In this document: positions 33,560 to 42,503 of the stretch, piece by piece
Position numbering within the stretch: the stretch's first letter is position 1
How the letters are laid out: the number at the start of each line of letters is the position of its first letter
Origin: Martensiomyces pterosporus
Lineage: Eukaryota > Kickxellomycota > Kickxellomycetes > Kickxellales > Kickxellaceae
DNA length: 64,000 nt
Direction: 5' to 3'
Assembly: GCA_025201845.1 (NCBI GenBank)
Contig: MU603957.1
Span: forward strand, 1,214 to 65,213
Notes under the pieces: generated by a model
Told to the model about the DNA's origin: nothing
Seen by the model: only the letters and a program-made list of their open reading frames with translations
The model's database searches: none
Program-made: the position numbers and the translations under genes

Positions 33560-33907
33560 CTACTCAGCGTATTCCTTGTATGCTGGTGATACTGATGCTG
33601 GAGGCGACGAGGAGCACCGCAATAGCCACCTGGAGATCGCAAGCATTAGCTCAAGAAACGCTGGCCTCCAGAACCCAGCGATCCGCATGCTGTTTCGAAA
33701 AGCAGATCCCAATGTTAGCTGTGACTCGGAGGATATTGGCGAGTTGGTAAAGCATGGTCCAAAGATCACGGAAAGATTCGGCTTTTCATGGGTAGGGTTT
33801 TGCATAGTGCTCAGGGGCTTTGGTGGCTGCTGCGCGACAAGCTGCTGGCATATTTCTTCTATTCCAACACCCAGTAAACACAGCAGATTCTTTTTGGCGT
33901 AAGCCAT
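33560..33907 (-). CDS. Possible small protein, 115 aa
   Basis: An open frame starting at a strong context (CCACAATGGCTTAC). It encodes a small protein with an Ile/Leu-rich N-terminal helix (LLCLLGVGIEEICQQL), a middle block NLSVIFGPCFTN, and a hydrophobic C-terminal stretch (AFLELMLAISRWLLRC) that may be a membrane anchor. I do not recognise it. NLSVIFGP superficially recalls the end of RhoGAP domains, but the rest does not. Codon use is less biased than in neighbours. It lies 234 bp upstream of the MAU2-like start on the same strand. Confidence 0.35.
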   Translation of the reverse strand: MAYAKKNLLCLLGVGIEEICQQLVAQQPPKPLSTMQNPTHEKPNLSVIFGPCFTNSPISSESQLTLGSAFRNSMRIAGFWRPAFLELMLAISRWLLRCSSSPPASVSPAYKEYAE

Positions 33908-34438
33908 TGTGGCTGTATCACTCGCTCTCTCAATAGGTGGCTGAAATGGCAACAGCACCAAGGAAAGATTAATGGAGCGAGGAGGATTATACTGGAAAGG
34001 TTGGGCTCGGGCGATTGTATACACTATTGATGGCAGAGCCCCGGGATCCCTTTCGCACAAGAGCAACTGGCTACATTTAATGGACAGAGGAGGGGAGGGG
34101 CTAGAGGACTATGGAAAGTGTGAAGCTGTTGTTTTTTTGGGGCATTGTCCAGTTCTTCCCGTCTGGCAAGTGTTTGCTACTGCTCGCTACACTTGGGCTT
34201 GGGGTGGGATGTTATAAATGCCGGCTAGTCTCCTGGATAAAACCCACTGGGAGCCCCGTTTATTTATGTTTTTCCAATACTGCTACTAGTTTTGGCGGTC
34301 GGCGTCACCTCTCAAGTGCTCTCTCTTTCTGCTTTCCTCTCTTTCCTGCCACTGTCAAAACCCATCTACTACTATCCCCCGAATTATTATCACTGATTTA
34401 CCTGTAGGCTCTCGCAGAACGCCATCGTGTTTCATCTG

Positions 34439-34454
34439 CACACACACACACACA
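34439..34454. repeat. (CA)8 microsatellite
   Basis: Eight CA units immediately upstream of the Cys-rich small ORF. Confidence 0.9.
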
Positions 34455-34458
34455 TACC

Positions 34459-34563
34459 ATGAAGGCTACCCCTATGGCTGGTCAGCGCGCAGTGCATTCC
34501 ACTTGCAATGACGATGACGGGCATCCACGCGAGTGCACATGCTCGCTGTGCCAGGGTTGCTGA
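34459..34563 (+). CDS. Possible Cys-rich micropeptide, metallothionein-like tail
   Basis: A 34-codon frame starting ATACCATGAAG and ending in TGA. Cysteines are at residues 16, 26, 28, 31 and 34, so the last ten residues read ECTCSLCQGC, with C-x-C and C-x2-C spacing as in small fungal metallothioneins; a preceding stretch contains three Asp and a His. It could bind Cu or Zn. There is a TATAAAT about 245 bp upstream. Chance is a real alternative at this length; a frame this short proves little. Confidence 0.25.
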   Translation: MKATPMAGQRAVHSTCNDDDGHPRECTCSLCQGC

Positions 34564-34977
34564 GCAGTCCAGACTGGAATAGCACTGCCGCTGCCGGCTG
34601 TACAAACCACTCAAGCACAAGCATTCAGCGTTCCGGATCCACACTCTTCTGGCCATTCGGTCTGCACTGCAAAAAAAAAAGGAAAAGCGAGGAACCGCTC
34701 AGCCAGCGATGCTAGCAGCACCACCGCCAAAAATACCGCAAAATGTACCTCCCTCTCACACACGTTCTTGTTTTGTTAGCTATTTGCTAGCTGCTCCTTG
34801 CATAAATAAAAGGAGTGCTGCCTTGCCAGACCCTGCCCACGCCATTTACGAGACTTTGCGCCCATAAAGCTCTCGTGTGCACCATCCGAGCCTGTTGGAT
34901 ATTTGCAATATCACCCGGCTCTAATTCACAGCAGCACGAAGCTAACACACTATTTCAGGACAATACCATAGGCGACG

Positions 34978-35193
34978 ATGGGCGTGTACACAAGGGCATT
35001 CGTGGTTCTCATGGGCGGTCTTCTGGGCGGATCAGCTGGGTTTTACTATCAGGCCAAGGAAGACACGCGCTTGCGCGATCTGCGCAAAATGAAGATGGAC
35101 GAAATGCGCCGTCTCAACGCCGAGTGCAGTCCGACTGCGGACCAGAGCAAGCAGGACGGCCAGGCCAGCACAGCACCTGGCGCCAATGCGTAG
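34978..35193 (+). CDS. Small single-pass membrane protein, 71 aa
   Basis: The N-terminus is Gly-rich and hydrophobic (RAFVVLMGGLLGGSAGFYYQ, residues 6-25), probably one membrane helix. It is followed by a strongly charged amphipathic helix (DTRLRDLRKMKMDEMRRLN) and a polar tail. Size and layout resemble small mitochondrial inner-membrane proteins such as MICOS or respiratory assembly factors, but I cannot name the family. The start follows GGCGACG. A poly(A)-type AATAAA lies at about 35225, shortly after the stop, which supports a real short transcript. Confidence 0.6.
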   Translation: MGVYTRAFVVLMGGLLGGSAGFYYQAKEDTRLRDLRKMKMDEMRRLNAECSPTADQSKQDGQASTAPGANA

Positions 35194-35627
35194 CTGTGAT
35201 GTCCCTTGTTTCTGTAGTGCCTCTGAATAAAATTAACCGAGGGTGTCGTGCACCAGGAGGATCTGATAGAAAACGTGCTGTGGCATATGCAAGACAGCGG
35301 GGCATGCGGGCGAGGAAATTAATTGGCCGAGGCGCGATTAGTCATCATTTTCGAAAGCAGGAGGCGGGGGTGGCCTGCGCTGTCTGCAATCTCCGCACAC
35401 CAGATGGCGCGGCAGCTCCCGGCTTCGAACTTTGTGAGCGATTATTGCGCAAATGTGAGCTATTTTCCTCTAGCAGAGAGCAGCAGGGGCGATAAGAGGG
35501 CCCAGCGGAGTATAAAAAGGACCACTGGCAGCTGCGCTGGGACCCCGCTTTCTCTGTTCTGCAAGCTTTCTCTTTCTCTTCTCCGTCCAAAAACCACGCA
35601 TACTCTACTCAACCACACAACACAAAA
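35194..35627. other. SOD1 promoter region
   Basis: 3' flank of the 71-aa gene followed by the SOD1 promoter with a strong TATA box at 35511. No other gene. Confidence 0.65.
35511..35519 (+). promoter_or_regulatory. TATA box of SOD1
   Basis: TATAAAAAG lies 117 bp upstream of the SOD1 ATG, followed by a CT-rich stretch and then an A/C-rich leader ending CACAAAAATG, a classic highly expressed fungal promoter layout. Confidence 0.75.
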
Positions 35628-36092
35628 ATGGTCAAGGCAGTCGCAGTTCTTAAGGGTGACGAGGGCGTCACTGGCGTCGTGACTCTTGTTCAGGCCAACG
35701 AGTCCACCCCCACCAAGGTCCACGCCGAGATCACCGGCCTCGCTCCTGGCAAGCACGGGTTCCACGTGCACCAGTTTGGAGACAACACCAACGGATGCAC
35801 GTCTGCCGGCCCCCACTTCAACCCCTTCAGCAAGACCCACGGCGGTCCCACCGACGAGAACCGCCACGTCGGCGACCTGGGCAACCTCACTGCCCCTGCG
35901 CAGGGCACCGCTGTCTTTGATACCGAGGACTCGCAGGTCACGCTCTTTGGCGCCCACAGCGTTATTGGCCGCACCATCGTTGTGCATGCTGATGAGGACG
36001 ACCTGGGCAAGGGCGGCCACGAGCTCTCTGTGACCACCGGCAACGCTGGCGGCAGACTTGCTTGCGGCGTCATTGGTATCACCTCCGAGTAA
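35628..36092 (+). CDS. SOD1: Cu/Zn superoxide dismutase
   Basis: A 154-aa cytosolic enzyme that dismutates superoxide to peroxide and oxygen. Copper ligands are H46, H48, H63 and H120 ([23 protein letters not shown]). Zinc ligands are H63, H71, H80 and D83 (THGGP, RHVGDLG). The intrachain disulfide pair is C57 and C146, and R143 guides substrate ([13 protein letters not shown]). Length matches yeast and human SOD1 (154). There is no signal or transit peptide and no intron. The strong TATA box and A-rich leader suggest high expression. Confidence 0.98.
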   Translation: MVKAVAVLKGDEGVTGVVTLVQANESTPTKVHAEITGLAPGKHGFHVHQFGDNTNGCTSAGPHFNPFSKTHGGPTDENRHVGDLGNLTAPAQGTAVFDTEDSQVTLFGAHSVIGRTIVVHADEDDLGKGGHELSVTTGNAGGRLACGVIGITSE

Positions 36093-36469
36093 GCTGCCCT
36101 CTTGTCTCGGGGCGCCGGAGTGAAGAGAGGGACCGGAGTGTGCCTTGGAGACCTGGTCCCTCTGCTGTTTTCTAATACCTTGCTTTTGTTTCATTAAATA
36201 TTTTCCACCCGCTTTTGGCAACAGGAAAACAACAGATTTGTGCATTGCAGGCAGGATTAGGGTGGAGCACTCGCTTGAGCGTCTCTTGCTTGTGAGGCTG
36301 GCATTGGCTGATGCAAAGCCACATAATAGTGCTCCACCACCAACAATCCCAAACACAGCTGTAGCAGCAAGCAAGGCTTTTCTTTGTTTACTCTGCAAAA
36401 CACCACTCTTCTCTAGCTGCCAACCCCTCCTCCTCCTCCCGCCCGTCTCTCCGCAAAATACACACCTCA
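36093..36469. other. Intergenic region between SOD1 and the PPTase gene
   Basis: 377 bp with the SOD1 3' flank (ATTAAATATTTT near 36193) and a C-rich leader before the next ATG. Nothing else is seen. Confidence 0.55.
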
Positions 36470-36961
36470 ATGGCATCCGCTGCAGATCAGAACGATGGCG
36501 CGCTGCAGGACTCCAAGCGCGCCCTGGAGCACCTAGCCCTTGCACAGGCACGCAGCCAAACCGCCGCCATACAGTCTGCAGGCATCGGCGTCGACATCGA
36601 GCTCATCACAGACATCAACATCGACAACGACACCTTCGTCGACCGGAACTTCACGCCGGCCGAACAGGAGTACTGCCGCAAGCGGCCCAACCCACACGCT
36701 AGCTTCGCCGGCAAATGGTGTGCCAAGGAGGCCGTAATCAAAGCAGTGTCCTCGCTCAACCTGGACCGCGAAAAGGTCTGGGTCAAGGGCGATGCCGCGC
36801 CGCTGGTTGAAATAGAGATCCTTATAGCTAATAGCGGTGCACCTGTAGTTGTGCTGCACGGGGATGCCAAGGATGCCGCGGAGAAGGCTGGTGTCAGAGA
36901 GATCAAGGTGTCGATTAGCCACATCGATGCGTTTGCCATAGCCACAGCCGTCGCCTACTGA
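36470..36961 (+). CDS. Stand-alone FAS-alpha-type phosphopantetheinyl transferase
   Basis: A 163-aa protein. After a 37-residue N-terminal helix-rich stretch it is an AcpS-fold PPTase domain: GIGVDIELITDINI (D42, E44 bind Mg), RNFTPAEQEYC, then SFAGKWCAKEAVIKAVSSL (K86, E87 catalytic), VLHGDAK and KVSISHIDAFAIATAVA. PPTases transfer phosphopantetheine from CoA to a serine of acyl carrier protein. The wording is that of the PPT domain fused at the C-terminus of fungal FAS alpha (Fas2), not of bacterial AcpS or mitochondrial Ppt2. Here an ATG in a normal context (CTCAATGG), a leader and a stop make it independent. Upstream within 377 bp there is no trace of the FAS ketoacyl synthase. It could activate a FAS that lacks its own PPT domain, or a mitochondrial ACP. 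Confidence 0.9.
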   Translation: MASAADQNDGALQDSKRALEHLALAQARSQTAAIQSAGIGVDIELITDINIDNDTFVDRNFTPAEQEYCRKRPNPHASFAGKWCAKEAVIKAVSSLNLDREKVWVKGDAAPLVEIEILIANSGAPVVVLHGDAKDAAEKAGVREIKVSISHIDAFAIATAVAY

Positions 36962-37107
36962 CAGCATCTAAAGGTGCTCCAAATGACATTAGTTGTATTT
37001 ATTAGGCCACTCTGCGTAGTAAGTACAGCACCATAAACATGGAGTGGGTGCGGGAATAAGAGTTACGTGGTATAATCTACTATTTTGGTTTTGCAGCTGC
37101 GGGATGG

Positions 37108-40100
37108 CTAAACGGCCACAGATCCGGCTTCCTGGTCAGTGGCAGGATCCGTGCTATCGTCCTCCTGAATATTCAGGGACTCCCAGTCCTCGGGCACACT
37201 ATCCTCTTCATTCTCCTCCTGGCAAAAGATCCTCTTGGCCGCCGACATGACGGAGCTAGCCACACTCACCGAGCTATGCGTGCGACCATGCGTTGACCCG
37301 CCGCCGCCGCCGCCTCCACCACCACCACAGCCACTAGCCAGAGCAGCATATGGCGCAATGGGGGGGAGCTGGCCACTAGACTGCGGGGGAGGCGGCGACG
37401 CAACTTTCTCGCCAACAACTGACCCAGCAATGCCCATATGCGGTAGCTTGCTCTTGAGCATCGCCTCCCACTTCATCAGATTCTCGTTCTTCGCTTCAAT
37501 GTCCGTGCAATACACCTCGACCAAATCCTCGTTCTTCCACCTGATTGCCAGCGGTGCATACGGCAGCAGCCTCCTGATCTCGGCCTCAAGCTCCTCAATC
37601 GTCAGGCCGTGGCGCAGGTCGCTTAGCGCAATGTAGTCGATTCTCCGCCTCAGCCGATCAGCTGCCGGGTTAGTGCTGGCAGCCACGTTGTCGAATACGT
37701 GGGATGCTGAGTCGTCGAAATCCGAGTCCTCCGACGCGTTGACTCGCTCGCTGCAGATAATCTGCGGTGGATGGGTGTATCTGATGGCGCTTGACAGAAC
37801 GATGCTGGGGATGGTTGCCTGCGACGTGCGCTCCCAGCACACCGATCTCAGAGGCTCGCGGTCGATCGACCTGCTGGTGCAGCCGTAGAACGGGCCAAGG
37901 GCATGCAGGAATGCGCGAAATGCGCGTTTCATCGGGGTAAACCGCATGACGGGCTTCAGCGGATCGCCAATGAACCCAGCAGCCAGCACTTCGATTTCGC
38001 GTACCCACGCCAGATTGGCTCGCGCAAACTGCAGGAGATCATCTGCATACGTCGCTTTAACAAGCCCTGCCAGTGGCGCCTCTGCACGGTCGTTTAGATT
38101 CAGCGCCAGCGCCAGACGCCTATTGCGCAGGGCGATCTTGCATATCTCGTCACACGCCAGCTTGCGCATGCCGTTGCGGGGGCTGGTCGACGTGGCGCCG
38201 CACAGCTCCTTGATGGACCGGCGCCCGCACTCGCAGGCGACTGTGATCATAGAATCGCAGGCCTTGGACTCGTCGCACATTGCCGGGCTATGGCACAGGA
38301 GCGTGCAGGGGTGCCCGCAGGTCTTGCGCAGCTTGCCGCACGCCTGCCGGCACGGCTGGCCCCGCAAGCAGGGCTCGTCGGGGCGGTGGCAGCTGCGCTG
38401 GCAGCGGTGTCCGCCGCAGGGCAGCAGCTTGTTGCAGATGTTGCCGCATGACGCTGCGTTGCTTCGGTGGCAGGGGATGTTTTTCATCTCCCGGTTGCCA
38501 CACATACAGCGGGTCATTACGAGGACCGGGCATGGCGGGCACGGCACATTGTCTGGATGGCACTCGTGGGTGGTCAGGCTGACATGCCCACACGCTCTGG
38601 TTCTCTGGCACGGGTGGTGGCAAGGCGGCAGTGTGGTCCCGCAGGGGATTGGGGGCATCAGGCGGGTGCGGCCGCAGGAGCACGCCAGTTCGTCGAAGCT
38701 GGCGTTAAGACACGGCGGGCACGGACCGCGGTGGCATGGCTCTGCGCAGTGGTGGACCTTGCATCGCAAGAGCCTGCCGCATGTGAGGGTGCACTGATGC
38801 GGGTCTGTTGCTCCGGGCTCGAGGTCCTCCGACGGAATGACGACACCGTCAATGTCGACGTGGTCGCTCGGGCAGCAGCGCACGGAGCACTGGTGGCGGC
38901 GGCAGGCGCGCATCTTGGAGCACACGCGCTGGCACCTGGGCTGCTCGCTGCTGCTGCTGCGGGCCTTGTGGCACTCCACCTGGAACGTCTTGGACCCGCA
39001 CCGGCAGGTGGTCCTGACTTTGACCATGCATGGCGGGCAGGGGCCTGGGTGGCAGGTTTGGCTGCATGTATGCGAGCATCCGGGCAGCTTGTGGCCGCAC
39101 CTTTCGCCGCAGCTGGGTATCGGGTCCGTGCACTTCACCCGAGGCTCTCCCAGGTCGCTTGCCAGATAGGCGCCGCAGTGGCATGTGGTGGCCACGCTGG
39201 GGTCGAACGGGCAGTCGCCGTGGCCCTGTGCGGGGTCGGGGCAAGCGTGGCACGGCTTTTTGCACATGTGAACGCCGCACTTCAAAGGCATACCGCATGT
39301 TTTGCCGCAGCTGTAAAACCCAGTAGCAGGCTCCACGCAGTCACCATTTGTCAGCAGTTGCGGCGAGCACTCGTCCCTGCCATCTGCGTCATCATCACGA
39401 TTATAGGAGGCTTCCAGCTCATTTCCGCGTTGTGTCTCTCGGACAAATGTGGGCAGCGGGCGGCCAGTGCCGCACTTCGCCGTCCTTGCATGGGCGCCGC
39501 AATAGCACATCTGCTCCTCTTCGCGTGGGCATGGCGGGCAAAGCCCAGGGTGGCACGGCTTGGTGCATGTGTGCTTGCCGCAGCCGAGCATCTCGCCGCA
39601 AATCTCGCCACAGGACTTGACGCCCTGCACGGGGTCAAAGTCCACGCCGCAGCGCGGGCGGTAGGCCAGCCGGCCACAGAAGCACGACTGCTCAGGAGCC
39701 AGCGCAGTGCACGGCGGGCAGGGCCCCGGATGGCAGGGCAGGGGGCATGGGTGCGGGCAATGCGGCCCACGGCACTTTTCGCATATCTTGCCGCAAGAGT
39801 GAGGAACAGTCCCACGCACGAATTCGGGGTCGCGCGTGGCACCGCAGAAGCACACGTAGTGCGAGGGTGCTGCGGCTCTGGTGTACTGGCACCCGGGGCA
39901 GCGCCAGCGACCGTTGATGGTGTCTTCGTCGCTGCCTGTGCACGATTTGGCCCATTTTTTCACACACCCGATGTGGAAGATGGCCCAGCAGTGGTCACAC
40001 TGCCAGGTCGCGTGGCGCGGCCGAACCTTGTCGCAGCAGATCATGCACTCGTACGTGCTGTTGGTTAGCCGTTTGGCCAGGGTGCTGCTCAGGTCAGCCG

Positions 40101-41028
40101 TAGGCGTGCGCTCGTTGCTGCAGCTAGCATAGCCTCCATGGTTTTCGTCGTAGTCGAGCGCATCGCGATCAGTTGTCAGTGTGCCGTCAAACATCCGCCC
40201 GCCGCCCACTGCTGCCTTGCTCCCACGCGCTTTGTCCTTGTCGCACTTGCCTTTGCGGTCGCGGTCGCGGTTGCGGTTGCGACGGCGCCGGGGTTTGTCT
40301 GCGCCATCTGAATCTGCATTAGCCCTGTTGCCATCTAGCTCGTGCTTTTCCATATGTTTTTCCAGGTGGTTTTACAGTGCACAATTAGCTTTTGTTGGGA
40401 TGGCTGTGTCCTGCTTGGGCAATTGTGCTCTGCTTTCTTTTTCGCACTTTGGCATGCCCGCTCTTCCATCTGCAGCCATTGCGACATCACTGTATCAGAG
40501 CTTACCTTGGTGGTTCTCGTCCCCCTTTTTATGCTGCTGCTGCTGCTGCTGCTTTGATTTATGCCGCTGCTTGCGGTTGCGCGCATCGTTGCTGCTGTGG
40601 GTTTTGTTCTGCTGGCTGTGAGATCCACTAGCAACAGATCTGCCGCTGCCATGCTCGTGCGCATTAGCATCCTTGAATCCAGGCTTGCTGCTCCTCGAGC
40701 TGCTGTGCGAGGCATCCTGTGCTGCTAGACTTGGCGCACTGCCAAGTGTATTTGTGGTGCGGGAGCTATCCTCTCCGGGACTCACCCTGGGCCCAGTCGA
40801 GCTGCGGCCACGGGCGCGAGTGTGTATCTGTGGCCTTCCAGTCTGCGTGCGGCTGCCGCCACAAGTGGGCGCGGGCCGACGGTCATTTGCACTGCGACGA
40901 GACTCCTGGCTGGGCGAACGGCAGGCAGATACGGGAGCTGCCGAACGAGCGAATTCACTTGTGTGTTCAATAGAGGTAGTAGTGGGTCCAGCTGCTAAGG
41001 GCGGCACCGTGGTGTTTTCCAAGGACAT
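37108..41028 (-). CDS. NF-X1-type zinc-finger protein (NFX1/Fap1 family)
   Basis: I model two exons: 41028-40506 and 40334-37108, with an intron at 40505-40335 (171 bp; donor GTAAGC, acceptor CTAG, phase 1), giving 1249 aa. The frames join exactly. Exon 1 is Ser/Arg-rich with a Gln run. Exon 2 has an Arg-rich patch, a RING-like finger at about 264-318 (CMICCDKVRPRHATWQCDHC to WRCPGCQ), then about eight NFX1 fingers to about 890 (CGKTCGMPLKCGVHMCKKPC is typical). The C-terminal third resembles an R3H-type region, followed by a Gly run. The family includes human NFX1, Drosophila shuttle craft and yeast Fap1: RING-bearing nucleic-acid-binding regulators; Fap1 binds Fpr1. A start at 40353 without exon 1 is the alternative. 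A long antisense open frame here is a by-product of Cys/Gly codons. Confidence 0.9.
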
Positions 41029-41640
41029 AGAGGTGCCGGTTATTGCGCGTTGGTGGCGGGCTGTGGATGCTTTTCTGACTGGGCTCCTTGTTGCAGATAT
41101 TAGAAAGAAAGCTGCTGGGCAGTGTGAGGAATGCGTGTGGAAGAGGCCGTTCTGGTGCAAGAAAAACTGAAGCGTGGCCGCTAAGAAGCACAGGGGCGTG
41201 TTTTCGCTTTTTATGCAGAGGCATAACGTGAGTAGCAAGGACCCAAGCTTTTTTGCCCCACTGCTGCGAGAAGACAGGCTTAATGGAAAATTTTGTTGGA
41301 TAGCAAGAAATCACTTGGCTGGCATTGCAGTGGCTCATGCAGCGGCTGCAGCGGCCACCGCTTCAGCGCCATATCGATAGCCCAATCCTTTGGCCGCACC
41401 TGCTATTACTAATACCAATCGCATGAGCCGGCGAACTGCGCAAAAAAAAACAAAGCCAATACTGCCTCGCCTAGCAAGGCAGCTCATTCAAACTAGCCAC
41501 TAGTGAATCCGGCGTTTCTGCCCGCTTTTCTCCTTAGTCGAGATAGCAGGGTGTGCATGTAGTAAATATATTTTTAGTTGTCCAAATTCTCGCTTTTGAA
41601 TATTGCAGTGTAAAATGCAAAAGTGGGCTGCACTTGAAAT
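41029..41640. other. Intergenic region between NFX1-like and COA3 genes
   Basis: About 0.6 kb with no supported gene. It contains a GC-trinucleotide-like stretch (GCAGCGGCTGCAGCGGCC) near 41340. Confidence 0.55.
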
Positions 41641-41997
41641 TCACTCCTGCTTGGGCTCGGCCGCAGATTCCTGTTTAAATGCCTTTTTCTCCTCGGCCGT
41701 GGGCTCCGGGGGCATAGGAATATCGCTAAAGTCCTCCTGCTTGACTGCGTGGAGCGAGTAAAAGTAGATGCCGGCGCAGCCACCTGCCAAGCCCAGCGCC
41801 GTGACGATATTCTTTATTGAGTACTGCTGACGCCCGCGCTCTATCGATTTGCGGAAGTGGTACTCGCCGTACGGAGACTGCTTGTTGGCGGTTGACATAA
41901 GGCGGCGCGGCGCCACCAAGGAAACCCGCGCTTTGCGCAGCTCGGCTGCTGCGGTGGTTGGCAGCCTTCTGGCTACTCCGTGGATCCAGGACACCAT
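41641..41997 (-). CDS. COA3: Cytochrome c oxidase assembly factor COA3
   Basis: A 118-aa mitochondrial inner-membrane protein. Residues 1 to about 38 are Arg/Ala/Ser-rich without acid residues early on, a plausible targeting presequence ending in RRLMSTANK. Then comes the conserved COA3/CCDC56 block SPYGEYHFRKSIERGRQQYS, one membrane helix (NIVTALGLAGGCAGIYFYSL) and the short FSDIPMPPEPT segment facing the intermembrane space. COA3 stabilises newly made Cox1 and, in yeast, regulates its translation together with Mss51 and Cox14. The ATG at 41997 gives a good presequence; the longer upstream frame is Pro/Phe-rich and unlikely. Confidence 0.85.
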   Translation of the reverse strand: MVSWIHGVARRLPTTAAAELRKARVSLVAPRRLMSTANKQSPYGEYHFRKSIERGRQQYSIKNIVTALGLAGGCAGIYFYSLHAVKQEDFSDIPMPPEPTAEEKKAFKQESAAEPKQE

Positions 41998-42077
41998 GTC
42001 ACCGTCGTTGGCAAATAGGAAGAGAGGTGCTATAAAGTAGGAGGGAGGCGTACGGAACCAAGAGGGATCTGTGAATG

Positions 42078-42256
42078 GCCAGGCAGACGCTGGTGCTGAC
42101 GGCAAGAGAGAGGCTGCTGCTGATCAGCCCTCAGCGATAGAGCTTGTGTGTCAAGCTGTCCACGTGTCCATCGGATAAACGCCAGGCAGACGCTGGTGCT
42201 GACGGCAAGAGAGAGGCTGCTGCTGATCAGCCCTCAGCGATAGAGCTTGTGTGTCA
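42078..42256. repeat. Duplicated 76-bp block at 103-bp spacing
   Basis: Copies at 42078-42153 and 42181-42256 are identical. The spacer motif AGCTGTCCACGTGTCCA (about 42154-42170) recurs at about 42299-42315, so the structure is A-B-A-C-B. Confidence 0.92.
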
Positions 42257-42311
42257 CGTGATGATTTGGTGATTAGCGGTGATCAGATCGGTGGCCGTAG
42301 CTGTCCACGTG
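42161..42311. promoter_or_regulatory. Three CACGTG E-boxes
   Basis: CACGTG occurs at 42161-42166, 42255-42260 and 42306-42311. The middle one is GTCACGTG, the Cbf1/CDEI-type site (RTCACRTG). bHLH factors such as Cbf1, Pho4 or USF bind this palindrome. Confidence 0.5.
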
Positions 42312-42503
42312 TCCACCAGCACAACGTGCAATTGCCTTTCCTGTCTGGTTGATGTAAGCATGCCTTGCTGTGGGTGCTGTCGCCAGAGCGCCATTCGCAG
42401 CCTACATTTTGCATTCTCTGCTCCTCTTCAGCTACCTGCCGTCACCACACCTCTCTTATTCACAAGAGCGTCTATAGTATTATACACAGAGAACTCGCCG
42501 CTT

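Larger units (their letters stand above)
33908..34977. other. Intergenic region containing a possible micropeptide gene
   Basis: About 1.07 kb. A TATAAAT on the + strand near 34214 and a (CA)8 repeat precede a 34-codon Cys-rich frame (annotated separately). Nothing else is supported. Confidence 0.5.
41998..42503. other. Divergent promoter between COA3 and the IAH1-like gene, with duplication
   Basis: Contains a duplicated 76-bp block, three CACGTG palindromes and a TATTATACA near 42477 on the + strand that may be the TATA element of the downstream gene. Confidence 0.6.

Noticed and set aside
33560..33907. RhoGAP fragment suggested by NLSVIFGP
   Set aside because: Only that octamer is reminiscent; the arginine finger and helices of RhoGAP are absent. 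Kept only as a possible small protein of unknown type.
38467..40068. A 533-aa open frame antisense to the NFX1-like gene
   Set aside because: It lies wholly inside the zinc-finger repeats. Its Ala/Gly/Val-rich composition is the mirror of Cys/His/Pro codons, and it has no domain or own promoter.
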